64,000 bases of DNA from an uncultured Methanomassiliicoccales archaeon (GTDB lineage: Archaea > Thermoplasmatota > Thermoplasmata > Methanomassiliicoccales > Methanomethylophilaceae): positions 1 to 64,000 of the forward strand of contig CAKUXX010000010.1 in the NCBI GenBank assembly GCA_934702355.1, read 5' to 3'. Positions 1 through 7,263 of this stretch are shown here, in pieces. Within the stretch, counting starts at the first letter, position 1, and each line of letters opens with the position of its first letter. Below the pieces are notes generated by a model, which searched no databases, was not told the origin of the DNA, and was given only the letters and a program-made list of their open reading frames with translations. The position numbers and the translations under genes are program-made.

Positions 1-792
1 GGCCGTCTGCATTGGCTGAAGGGATACAGGATCCCCGAGGGCAGCAGGCAGTCCAAAGGAAAGCCGATCGTCAACCTGCTCTCCGATCTGGAGGAAGGCG
101 AGAAGGTCGTCAACACGATCTGCGCATCCGGATTCCCCGAGGACAGGTACCTCGTGTTCTGCACCAGGAACGGTCTGTTCAAGAAGACCAGTCTGAGTGC
201 GTACGGCAACGTCAGGGCGAAGGGAATCAAGGCCATCAAGCTCGATGACGACGACATCCTGATCGAGACCGCCATAACTGACGGTTCCGATAACATCATC
301 ATCGCCTCCTCGCACGGGCAGGCCGTGAGGTTCGAGGAATCCGACGCCCGCCCCACCGGAAGGGACACCATGGGTGTGAAGGGAATGACCCTCAACCCCG
401 GCGACAGCGTGGTCTCCATGGCCGTCGTCAAACCCGGCGACCGCCTGCTGACAGTGTCCGAGAACGGATACGGGAAGATCTCCGACGTGGACGACTACCG
501 TATGACCCACCGCGGCGGCAAGGGTGTGATCACCATAAAGACCGACGAGCGCAACGGCAACGTTATCTGCGTCCGCAAGGTCAACAACGGCGATCAGCTG
601 ATGCTCACATCCAGCTCCGGAAAGATCATCCGCATCGACACGGACGAGATCCGCGAGACCGGGCGCAACGCCAAGGGAGTCAGGATAATGGACATGAGGA
701 ACGGCGACAAGATCGTGGCCGTGGAGCCCATCATGACCGAGGAGCAGGAGGAGGAAATCGAGGAATCAGCTCCCGAAGCCCCCGCAGAATGA
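1..792 (+). CDS. gyrA: DNA gyrase subunit A, C-terminal part (partial)
   Basis: The reading frame is open from the first base and ends at TGA 790-792, so the N-terminal breakage-reunion domain lies before the window. The visible 263 residues are the beta-pinwheel DNA-wrapping domain. Its repeated blades have the pattern 'G.G.K.I...D.R..GR...GV', for example DTMGVKGMTL, RGGKGVITIK and RNAKGVRIM. The tail is acidic (EEQEEEIEESAPEAPAE), as in many GyrA proteins. Gyrase introduces negative supercoils using ATP together with GyrB. In archaea it is confined to some lineages, including Thermoplasmatota and several methanogen orders, and is thought to be of bacterial origin. A gyrB partner would be expected just upstream. 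Confidence 0.93.
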   Translation, partial: GRLHWLKGYRIPEGSRQSKGKPIVNLLSDLEEGEKVVNTICASGFPEDRYLVFCTRNGLFKKTSLSAYGNVRAKGIKAIKLDDDDILIETAITDGSDNIIIASSHGQAVRFEESDARPTGRDTMGVKGMTLNPGDSVVSMAVVKPGDRLLTVSENGYGKISDVDDYRMTHRGGKGVITIKTDERNGNVICVRKVNNGDQLMLTSSSGKIIRIDTDEIRETGRNAKGVRIMDMRNGDKIVAVEPIMTEEQEEEIEESAPEAPAE

Positions 793-831
793 CGAAGGCG
801 GGGCCGGAGCAGATCCGGTCCCGTCGCAATC

Positions 832-840
832 TTTATAATA
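832..840 (+). promoter_or_regulatory. TATA box for tRNA-Phe
   Basis: An AT-rich element (TTTATAATA) lies about 25-33 bases before the mature 5' end of tRNA-Phe, the normal position of an archaeal TATA box. It is placed by position and composition only. Confidence 0.6.
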
Positions 841-864
841 AACGTGTCTATAAGGGGAAATTAC

Positions 865-940
865 GCCGTGGTAACTCAGTTGGGAGAGTGCAAGACTGAA
901 GATCTTGAAGTCGCTGGTTCGAGCCCGGCTCACGGCACCA
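865..940 (+). tRNA. tRNA-Phe (GAA), CCA encoded
   Basis: The cloverleaf folds completely. The acceptor stem GCCGTGG pairs with TCACGGC (one G-U), the anticodon stem is CAAGA/TCTTG with loop CTGAAGA (anticodon GAA), and the T arm is GCTGG-TTCGAGC-CCGGC. The discriminator is A and the 3' CCA is encoded. There is no intron in the anticodon loop. Confidence 0.96.
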
Positions 941-973
941 TACCTTCTCCTATAACATTCCGAGGGATCTCTA

Positions 974-1135
974 ATGGAGCCCGATCGCATATTCATCGAC
1001 ATTAAGACCTGTGACCTCACGCTCTCACAGGTCATATCGGAGATCGCGAGGCTTCAGGACGAGAATCCAGATTATGAGATATTCATGGACGGGGACGCAT
1101 ACGCGATCGTCGGGCATCCACGTGCGAAAAGGTGA
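974..1135 (+). CDS. Small conserved protein (53 aa), partner of the DUF531 gene
   Basis: A 53-residue reading frame starts at ATG 974, ends at TGA 1133-1135 and stops six bases before the next ATG, which argues for translational coupling. The sequence is regular for a folded small protein: an N-terminal beta strand (RIFIDI), an amphipathic helix around residues 17-31, then YEIFMDGDAYAIVG, which looks like a beta hairpin. There are no metal motifs or membrane segments. I do not recognise a named family. The tight coupling to DUF531 suggests a shared role. Confidence 0.6.
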   Translation: MEPDRIFIDIKTCDLTLSQVISEIARLQDENPDYEIFMDGDAYAIVGHPRAKR

Positions 1136-1141
1136 GAACAC

Positions 1142-1684
1142 ATGGGACGCGGCAGGATCACGATAGGACTCTACAACTCTTACGATCAGAACTTCAGGGA
1201 GCCCCACAGGCGCACCATCGCCCGCGCAGGGGATCTGGCCAGGGCATTCGACATGAACCTGGCACTTTTCGGATTCCCCATCCCCGAGGAGACCCGCACC
1301 CCCGTGGAGGTCGCTGAGTGGATAGCCGGTACCACGAGCATCGGGGCCCACGGAGGATACTTCAGGGACCTGGCCGAGAAGGGCCGCTTCATGAAGTTCC
1401 CGTACCCCGACAAGGGATTCCCCCCGCAGCTCGGAGAGCCCATCCTGACCACCAGCAAGCCGGATCAGTCCAAGGCCATCGACCTCGACGCGCTCATGGA
1501 GATGGTCGACAGGGGTCAGAGCGTCCTTCTTGTTTTCGGGATAGGGCCTCACGGCGTCCCGAAGAAGGTTGCGTCCATTCCGAAATACAATCTGGACATC
1601 ACGCCCGGAGGATTCTCACTCGAGACCTGCACGGCATTGGGTGCTGTGTGCGGGGCCGTCTACGCACGTTCCACTCTGCAATAA
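1142..1684 (+). CDS. DUF531 family protein
   Basis: This 180-residue protein begins MGRGRITIGLYNSYD. The start 'GLYNSYD', a central 'R.IARAG.LARAF..NLALFGFP' and a late glycine-rich loop (VFGIGPHGVPKKV) are the pattern I associate with archaeal DUF531. That family is restricted to archaea and has a probable SPOUT-like methyltransferase fold, with the C-terminal glycine loop as a likely SAM-knot region. No activity is established. The gene follows the 53-aa partner and ends at TAA just before the inverted repeat of the TnpB element, so the element inserted directly behind it. Confidence 0.7.
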   Translation: MGRGRITIGLYNSYDQNFREPHRRTIARAGDLARAFDMNLALFGFPIPEETRTPVEVAEWIAGTTSIGAHGGYFRDLAEKGRFMKFPYPDKGFPPQLGEPILTTSKPDQSKAIDLDALMEMVDRGQSVLLVFGIGPHGVPKKVASIPKYNLDITPGGFSLETCTALGAVCGAVYARSTLQ

Positions 1685-1699
1685 CCTAAAATGCTAGGA

Positions 1700-1727
1700 G
1701 ACCAGCGTGTTGGTGACTTTCGTGACC
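1700..1727 (+). repeat. Left-coordinate terminal inverted repeat of the TnpB element
   Basis: GACCAGCGTGTTGG at 1700-1713 is followed by TGACTTTCGTGACC. It mirrors the repeat at 2956-2985. This is the end that lies 3' of tnpB, where a guide RNA (omega RNA) would be encoded if the element were functional. Confidence 0.7.
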
Positions 1728-1742
1728 TCGTGCCGTCTCCTT

Positions 1743-2914
1743 CTAACGTGGTCGACAGAGTCGGCCGTTCACCGCTGAGCGGAGGGTCTGCGTATTCAAA
1801 CCCCTGCGTAATATGTTGATGGCGGCGTTCCGATCCCCGTCCATGACCATACCGCAGCATTCACATTGGTATGTCCTGTCGGACAGTTGGAGATCGGCCT
1901 TCACGTTCCCGCATCCCGAGCAGGTGCGTGATGTGTTCCGGGGATCCACGAGGATCAGTTCGGCCCCAGCCTCCTCCGCTCTGGACCTCAGCATCCTGAT
2001 GAGCTCCCCCAGCTCGCCTCCGTGTATCTGTCACGTACGGCCGGACCTTGGCCCGGCCTCTCCTTCATCTTCTTGACGTTCAGTTCCTCGAAAACGATTA
2101 CGTCGTTCTTCCTGACGATGTCGTGTGCTAGTCTATGAAGGAATCTCTTGCGCCTTCTCCGGATGTCCTGGTGGACGGTGGCGAGCTTCACCCTCTCCTT
2201 CTCCCAGCCCGGAGATCCCGGTTCGTGCTTCTGCATCTTCGCCTGGATCTTGGCGATCTTCGGCTTCCCGAGCTTGTAGAAATCCGGGACGCCGATCTTC
2301 TCTCCTGACGAATCGGTGACAAGATCCTTGAGACCGAGGTCGTATCCGGTCTCCACATTGCCGTCGAGGTTTGTTCTCCCGTATCCCTCCTCTACCCTGT
2401 AAACTATGACCGCATACCACTTGCCTTTGGCATCCCTGCGCACGGTGCATATCCTCATCTCGCCCTTGGGATGGTAGTCGTGGCGGAATCTGATGTCGCC
2501 GATCTTGGACAGGTGTAGGCGGTCGCCCCTGAACTCGAATCCCTTCGGGGATCCGTAGCAGAAGGAGTCGTAGCGGTTGCGGGATCTGAACCTCGGGACA
2601 TGTGTGAGCTGTCCTGTCTTGTTCGGATGACATCCCTTCATCGCCCTGTGGACACGGTCGGTAACGTTCTGACGACATGTGGAATACGCTCCGTTCCTGA
2701 TCTCCGGATGTGCGTTGGAGATCTCGGTCATCCTCCCGTTCAACTCGAACTTCGACCTCTTCGTGCCTTCTGATGCGTAATGCGCCAGCTCATCTTCGAG
2801 AAGCATGTTGTACAGGTCACAGCAACAACCGAGAGTACTCTCGAGCTTCCGGGTCGTTGTGGCATTAGGATACAGTCTGTATATGACCGCCTTGTACCTG
2901 TGATGCTTCTCCAT
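1743..2914 (-). pseudogene. tnpB: IS605 OrfB / TnpB family nuclease, frameshifted
   Basis: Two frames join to give one TnpB of about 390 residues. The 5' part, from ATG 2912-2914, carries the N-terminal helical region, the RuvC-I motif GYDLGLKDLV and the RuvC-II motif IVFEELNVK, then runs into a stop. The 3' part carries a zinc finger (TCSGCGNVK...YQCECCG) and RuvC-III (DGDRNAAIN). The switch point is at a run of five C on the + strand (2006-2010). One additional base there would restore W-G-E-L-I-R. All catalytic acidic residues and the four zinc cysteines are still present, so the damage looks recent. TnpB proteins are RNA-guided DNA nucleases that favour retention of their element. The gene ends in TAG, the only TAG stop among the genes seen here. 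Confidence 0.85.
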
Positions 2915-2933
2915 GATCGAACAGTGGATGTTA

Positions 2934-2945
2934 CTGTATATAAAC
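2934..2945 (-). promoter_or_regulatory. TATA box of tnpB
   Basis: On the minus strand GTTTATATACAG lies 20-31 bases before the tnpB start at 2914, inside the element, so the gene brings its own promoter. Confidence 0.5.
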
Positions 2946-2955
2946 CGAATCGGGG

Positions 2956-2985
2956 GGTCACCGAAAATGTCCCAACACGCTGGTC
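2956..2985 (-). repeat. Right-coordinate terminal inverted repeat of the TnpB element
   Basis: The reverse complement reads GACCAGCGTGTTGG then GACATTTTCGGTGACC. It matches the repeat at 1700-1727 with a few gaps in the inner half. Confidence 0.7.
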
Positions 2986-3029
2986 ACCTACCCCATAATC
3001 TAAAGAACTCCGACGGAATCCCCCACGCC

Positions 3030-3308
3030 ATGGTCAGACAGGCACGCTGTTCACACATCCTGGTCGATACGTACCAGGAGGCTTTGGACCTCCAGAGGAG
3101 GGTCAACGCCGGAGAGAATTTCGCGACACTCGCCGCACAGTACTCCAAATGCCCTTCCGGAAGGAGCGGCGGAGATCTCGGCTGGTTCGGTCGCGGTCAG
3201 ATGGTCAAGCCCTTCGAGGATGCGGCTTTCTCGTACAACCCCGGAGACATGACCATCGTCCAGACCCAGTTCGGCTGGCATCTCATCTACGTCTACGGGC
3301 AGAGATGA
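3030..3308 (+). CDS. Parvulin-type peptidyl-prolyl cis-trans isomerase
   Basis: This is a stand-alone 92-residue parvulin domain that speeds cis-trans isomerisation of proline peptide bonds, with no signal peptide, so it should be cytoplasmic. Family marks are present: the opening RQARCSHILV, the SGRSGGDLGWFGRGQMV segment, FEDAAF and the closing FGWHLIYV. I chose ATG 3030 because the domain begins straight after it. The upstream extension of the frame runs into the transposable element and has no family similarity. The TnpB element ends 44 bases upstream, so the insertion may have replaced the original promoter. Confidence 0.88.
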   Translation: MVRQARCSHILVDTYQEALDLQRRVNAGENFATLAAQYSKCPSGRSGGDLGWFGRGQMVKPFEDAAFSYNPGDMTIVQTQFGWHLIYVYGQR

Positions 3309-3314
3309 ATAAAA

Positions 3315-3338
3315 CGGCGGGGATCCCCTCCCCGCCTT
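3315..3338. terminator. Bidirectional hairpin terminator between convergent genes
   Basis: GGCGGGG (3316-3322) pairs with CCCCGCC (3330-3336) around a 7-base loop, with an A run before and T residues after. It sits between the convergent stops of the parvulin gene and purM. Confidence 0.6.
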
Positions 3339-3340
3339 AA

Positions 3341-4357
3341 TCAATAATGGTCGTACAGGATGTCCTCTGTTTCCAGAAGGACTCCGTTACCTTTCTGAAC
3401 GCGTCCGACTATCTGGGCGTTCTCGTTCTCGGATACGATTGCCTCGGCCTCGTCCGCGGGTGCGATGATGGAGAATCCCATGCTCATGTTGAATGTCTGG
3501 TAGATCTCCTGCGTCTCGATCTGACCGAGGTCCTTCAGCACATCGAAGATCGGTGCGGGCTTGATCGGATCGTCGATCACGTACTGGAGTCCCTTCCTCA
3601 TCCTGAGGAGGTTCCTGAGTCCTCCGCCGGTTATGTCCACAAGACCGTGGACCTCGTGCTTCGCGGTTATGTCGAGGACCTGTTTCACGTAGATCTCGGT
3701 GGGTGTGAGGAGTTCGAGTCCCATCGTGGACTGGAGTCCGCTGACATTGTCGTTCATGGACACGCCGCTCGCCTCGCAGACCTTCCTTGCGAGCGTCAGT
3801 CCGTTCGAGTGGATACCCGACGATTTCAGACCGATGATGAGGTCTCCCTCGGCACAGGTCTCTCCGGTTATGATCCTGTCTTTCGCAACGTACCCGAGGC
3901 AGGTTCCGGAAAGGTCGACACCGTTGATGATCTCCGGAAGCACGGCGATCTCACCCCCGACGATCTCCATGTTGGAGAGTTCGGCACCCTTCTCCAGTCC
4001 GATACCGATCTCCTCGGTGATCTTGGGGTTGGGTTTGTCGATGGCGATGTAGTCCACGAAGGATGTGGGCTCTGCATTCACGCAGATCGTGTCGTTGACG
4101 TTCATCGCGATGCAGTCTATTCCGATGGTGTCCCATTTGTTGAGTTCCTCGGCGATGAGGAGTTTGGACCCCACTCCGTCGGTGGCCATGGTGATATATT
4201 TGTCACCGAAATCGATGAGGCTGGCGAAAAGTCCCGATATGCGCACTGCCTGTCCGATACCGGTCCTCTTGTATCCGACCTTGTCGACCAAGGCTTTGAT
4301 CGCTTCTGATTTCTGGTCTATGTTCACTCCGGATTTGGCGTAAGTCCAGCCGCTCAT
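3341..4357 (-). CDS. purM: Phosphoribosylformylglycinamidine cyclo-ligase (AIR synthetase)
   Basis: PurM closes the imidazole ring in purine synthesis, turning FGAM into AIR with ATP. The 338 residues match the usual length. The ATP-binding acidic/glycine stretch MATDGVGSKLLIAEE (near residue 60) and the following NDTICVNAEP are diagnostic, as is LVDITGGGLRNLLR in the C-terminal half. A TATA-like element at about 4387-4396 lies some 30 bases before ATG 4355-4357. The gene stands alone; other purine genes lie at 33.6-37.0 and 47.6 kb. Confidence 0.95.
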   Translation of the reverse strand: MSGWTYAKSGVNIDQKSEAIKALVDKVGYKRTGIGQAVRISGLFASLIDFGDKYITMATDGVGSKLLIAEELNKWDTIGIDCIAMNVNDTICVNAEPTSFVDYIAIDKPNPKITEEIGIGLEKGAELSNMEIVGGEIAVLPEIINGVDLSGTCLGYVAKDRIITGETCAEGDLIIGLKSSGIHSNGLTLARKVCEASGVSMNDNVSGLQSTMGLELLTPTEIYVKQVLDITAKHEVHGLVDITGGGLRNLLRMRKGLQYVIDDPIKPAPIFDVLKDLGQIETQEIYQTFNMSMGFSIIAPADEAEAIVSENENAQIVGRVQKGNGVLLETEDILYDHY

Positions 4358-4402
4358 CTCAATCGATGTTGGGATGTGGTACGACCATATAATCCCTATC
4401 GG

Positions 4403-5731
4403 TCATAGGTCCCTGTATTTCCCGATCCTCTTAAGCCAGAGTTTCATGCCTTTCTCGTATCCGTTGTCGGACATTTCGTAGAAACTCCTGCCGACGAGCT
4501 CGTCCGGGAGGTACTGCTGGTCCACGTAGTGGTTCTCGAAGTCGTGCGGATACTTGTACGTCAATCCGCGGCCGAGGTCCTTCGCCCCGCTGTAGTGGGC
4601 ATCTTTCAGATACGGGGGGATGCCACCGGTGGGCTCTGTGGCGACGCATTTCATCGCCTTGTCGATCGCAGTGATGGCGGAGTTGCTCTTGGGGGCGGCC
4701 GCGACGTATGCGGCGGCCTGGGCGAGGATTATCCTGGATTCCGGCATCCCGATGCGTTCCGCAGCCTGGGCCGCGGACACCGCAACGGTGAGCGCGTTGG
4801 GATCGGCGTTGCCGACGTCCTCGGAGGCGCAGATGATGATCCTGCGGGCTATGAACTCGGGGTCCTCCCCGGCATATATCATCCTCGCCAGATAGTACAC
4901 CGCGGCATCGGGGTCGGATCCGCGCATGCTCTTGATGAACGCGGATACAGTGTCGTAATGGTTGTCACCCTCGCGGTCGTAGTTCAGGATGCGCTTCTGT
5001 ATGCATTCGGAGGCCACTTCCTCGGTTATGTGGATCTTCCCGTCCGGTCCGGGCATGGTGGTGAGCGCACCGAGCTCGATGGCATTGAGCGCCGCCCTGG
5101 CATCTCCGTTGGCCATGTCCGCCAGGAACGATACCGCATCGTTATCAGCATCGACGTCCATCTTTCCGAGACCTCTGTCTCTGTCCTCCAGGGCCCTTCT
5201 GATCAGTGATTCCAGGTCCTTCCTGTCCAGCGGCCTGAGCTCGAATATCCTCGATCTCGACACGAGCGCGCGGTTCACTTCGAAGTACGGGTTCTCGGTG
5301 GTGGCACCGATCAGGGTGATCGTACCGTCCTCCACAAAGGGGAGGAGGTAGTCCTGCTGAGCCTTGTTGAAGCGGTGGATCTCATCGACGAACAGTATCG
5401 TCTTCCGCTCCTCCATCCCGAGGGCCGCCTTCGCCTTGGACACGGCATCCTCCATGTCCTTCTTCCCGGCGGTGGTGGCGTTGATCTGTACGAACCGGGA
5501 CTTGGTGGTGTTGGCGATCACCTGTGCGAGCGTGGTCTTCCCTGTTCCTGGAGGGCCGTAGAATATCAGCGACCCGATCCTATCGGCGCGGATCGCCCTC
5601 GACAGGAGCTTGTCGTCACCGATGATGTGCTCCTGACCGACGACCTCGTCCAGTGTGCGGGGGCGCATCCTGCTTGCCAACGGCGCCTCCTTCCCCAGAA
5701 CGCCTTTCCGCGTGTACTCGAACAGGTCCAT
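4403..5731 (-). CDS. rarA: Replication-associated recombination protein A (RarA/MgsA/WRNIP1-type AAA+ ATPase)
   Basis: This 442-residue clamp-loader-related ATPase acts at stalled replication forks. Walker A GPPGTGKTT is near residue 60 and is followed by the family-typical LAQVIAN. Walker B/sensor is FVDEIHRFNKAQQDYLLP. Arginine finger and sensor-2 regions follow (EVNRALVSRSRIFEL; NGDARAALNAIE). The C-terminal tetramerisation domain ends with PYLKDAHYSGAKDLG, typical of RarA. The gene is divergent from rlmE, and the 86-base gap holds TATA boxes for both. Confidence 0.93.
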   Translation of the reverse strand: MDLFEYTRKGVLGKEAPLASRMRPRTLDEVVGQEHIIGDDKLLSRAIRADRIGSLIFYGPPGTGKTTLAQVIANTTKSRFVQINATTAGKKDMEDAVSKAKAALGMEERKTILFVDEIHRFNKAQQDYLLPFVEDGTITLIGATTENPYFEVNRALVSRSRIFELRPLDRKDLESLIRRALEDRDRGLGKMDVDADNDAVSFLADMANGDARAALNAIELGALTTMPGPDGKIHITEEVASECIQKRILNYDREGDNHYDTVSAFIKSMRGSDPDAAVYYLARMIYAGEDPEFIARRIIICASEDVGNADPNALTVAVSAAQAAERIGMPESRIILAQAAAYVAAAPKSNSAITAIDKAMKCVATEPTGGIPPYLKDAHYSGAKDLGRGLTYKYPHDFENHYVDQQYLPDELVGRSFYEMSDNGYEKGMKLWLKRIGKYRDL

Positions 5732-5752
5732 GCTACCCGGACCCCCTATGAT

Positions 5753-5795
5753 GGATTAATGTATATCGACCTGTTCCGATGCTACCGTTATATAG
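5753..5795. promoter_or_regulatory. Divergent TATA boxes for rarA and rlmE
   Basis: TTATATAG at 5788-5795 lies about 25-30 bases before the rlmE ATG at 5818. An AT-rich element at 5753-5769 (read on the minus strand) has the same relation to the rarA start at 5731. Both spacings imply almost leaderless transcripts. Confidence 0.55.
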
Positions 5796-5817
5796 CTCGG
5801 ACGTTTGTTCGAACACT

Positions 5818-6504
5818 ATGGCAGATCTCCATGACCGCTGGGTGGCAGAGAGGAGGAACGAGCACTACTACAAGCTCGCCAAGAAGCTGAACTATCGCTC
5901 CAGGGCATCCTTCAAGCTCATTCAGATCGACAACCGCTTCGGGATCTTCAAACCGGGCGATGCGGTCGTGGACCTCGGAGCGTGTCCGGGCGGATGGCTG
6001 CAGGTCGCCCAGGAACGCACATGGCCCAACGGAAAGGTCATCGGCGTGGATCTGAGGTACATCAAGCCCATGGAAGGCGTGGAGACGATCATCGGCGACA
6101 TCACCCATGACAGCACCATGATCGAGCTGATGGACAGGTTCGGCGGAAAGGCCGATGTGGTCCTCTCCGACATGGCGCCTAACATCGCAGGCCATTATTC
6201 CATGGATCACGCACGTTCCATCAACCTGTGCATGTACGCGGTCAATGTCTGTGACCGTATCCTGAAGAAGGAAGGGAAACTCGTGATGAAGGTGTTCATG
6301 GGCGACATGTTCGATTCGCTCACGACCGAGCTGAAGAAGAGGTTCCAATCCGTGAAGGTGCATTCTCCGGATGCATCCAGAGACACCTCTTCAGAGGTTT
6401 ACGTCATCTGCCAGGGATACTATGCCAAATCCGGAATCACTCTGAAGAAGCCCGAGGCAGAGGAGAAGAAGCCGGAGTTCAAGGCGAAGGGTGTGAACTT
6501 CTGA
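5818..6504 (+). CDS. rlmE: 23S rRNA 2'-O-methyltransferase (RlmE/FtsJ family)
   Basis: This Rossmann-fold SAM-dependent enzyme methylates a ribose in the peptidyl-transferase region of 23S rRNA. The start at ATG 5818 gives MADLHDRWVAERRNEHYYK, with SRASFKLIQID following. The SAM loop is VVDLGACPGGW and the catalytic K-D-K-E set is visible: the K of SRASFKL, D in VVLSDMAPN, K in KLVMKVFMG and E in SSEVYVI. The 228 residues include a lysine/glutamate-rich tail of about 25 residues that may aid RNA binding. A TATA box sits 25-30 bases before the start. The stop overlaps the next ATG by one base. Confidence 0.93.
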   Translation: MADLHDRWVAERRNEHYYKLAKKLNYRSRASFKLIQIDNRFGIFKPGDAVVDLGACPGGWLQVAQERTWPNGKVIGVDLRYIKPMEGVETIIGDITHDSTMIELMDRFGGKADVVLSDMAPNIAGHYSMDHARSINLCMYAVNVCDRILKKEGKLVMKVFMGDMFDSLTTELKKRFQSVKVHSPDASRDTSSEVYVICQGYYAKSGITLKKPEAEEKKPEFKAKGVNF

Positions 6505-7133
6505 TGCCCCGTCCCACGAAGATCGTGTGCATCGGATGGAACTACCGCTCCCACGTGAAGGAGCTTGAATCGGATTATCCCGAGTTCCCGACGGTGTTCC
6601 TGAAGCCGCCGAGCTGCATGATAGGCGACGGCGACGATATCGTCATCCCCCACGGAGTGACCAACGTCCAGCACGAGGTCGAACTGGCGCTGATCTTCGG
6701 CAGGACCTGCAAATGCGTTCCGGAATCGGAAGCACTCGGATGCATTTCCCATGTGGCGGTGTTCAACGATGTCTCCGCCAGGGATATGCAGGCCCAGGCC
6801 CGCAAAGAGGGCAACAGCTGGGATCTGAGCAAGGGCATGGACACTTTCGGCCCCATGTCAAAGCCCGTTCCGGTGGAGGAAGTGGGCGATCTGCAGGATC
6901 TCGAGCTGAGGCTGACGGTCAACGGCGAGGTCAGACAGAGCGGGAACACCCGCGACATGATCTTCCCGATCCCGTTCCTCATGTCCTATGTCACGAAGTA
7001 CATGACGATGGAGGAAGGGGACATTCTGATAACAGGCACGCCGCAGGGCGTGTCCGAGATCCTTCCGGGCGATGTCGTCTGTGCAGAGGTGCTCACAGTC
7101 GGATCGGTCACTAACAAGGTTACTGGAATCTGA
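6504..7133 (+). CDS. Fumarylacetoacetate hydrolase (FAH) family protein, FAHD1-like
   Basis: This 209-residue single FAH domain matches the FAHD1-like group, whose members act as acylpyruvate hydrolases or oxaloacetate decarboxylases. The opening IVCIGWNYRSH, the metal-binding HEVELALIFG (E-x-E), NDVSARDMQ and late ITGTPQGV are all in place. The start codon overlaps the rlmE stop (TGATG), so the two are co-translated although no functional link is obvious. The exact substrate cannot be read from sequence. It is cytoplasmic, with no signal sequence. Confidence 0.88.
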   Translation: MPRPTKIVCIGWNYRSHVKELESDYPEFPTVFLKPPSCMIGDGDDIVIPHGVTNVQHEVELALIFGRTCKCVPESEALGCISHVAVFNDVSARDMQAQARKEGNSWDLSKGMDTFGPMSKPVPVEEVGDLQDLELRLTVNGEVRQSGNTRDMIFPIPFLMSYVTKYMTMEEGDILITGTPQGVSEILPGDVVCAEVLTVGSVTNKVTGI

Positions 7134-7191
7134 TCAGGCGATCTGTTCGATTCCGTATTAGATCTGCATAGGATCATTCTTTTCAGTTTGT

Positions 7192-7258
7192 GAAAAAATC
7201 TGTTGCAGTAGATTATTTTCAAAAAATTGGAAAAAATCGCAGTGCACTAGAATTATTT
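7192..7258 (+). repeat. Imperfect direct repeat in the promoter of the first DUF4143 ATPase
   Basis: GAAAAAATC occurs at 7192-7200 and 7230-7238, 38 bases apart. Each copy is followed by a short spacer, then TGCA, then (G/C)TAGA and an ATTATTT-like run, so the repeated unit is about 28 bases. The second copy runs almost to the ATG at 7264. It is a candidate operator for the downstream gene. Confidence 0.5.
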
Positions 7259-7263
7259 ACAAT

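Larger units (their letters stand above)
1700..2985. mobile_element. TnpB-only insertion element with terminal inverted repeats
   Basis: A single tnpB-type gene is flanked by perfect 14-base inverted repeats, GACCAGCGTGTTGG at 1700-1713 and its reverse complement at 2972-2985. The similarity continues inward as an imperfect match of about 29 bases (GAC..TTTCG.TGACC on both sides). There is no tnpA. IS200/IS605-type elements normally end in subterminal hairpins, not inverted repeats. The element sits between DUF531 and a parvulin gene. I saw no clear target duplication outside the repeats. Confidence 0.65.

Noticed and set aside
1690..1760. An omega RNA at the 3' end of tnpB
   Set aside because: The position is right, but I could not identify a convincing conserved scaffold by eye, so it is not annotated as an RNA gene.
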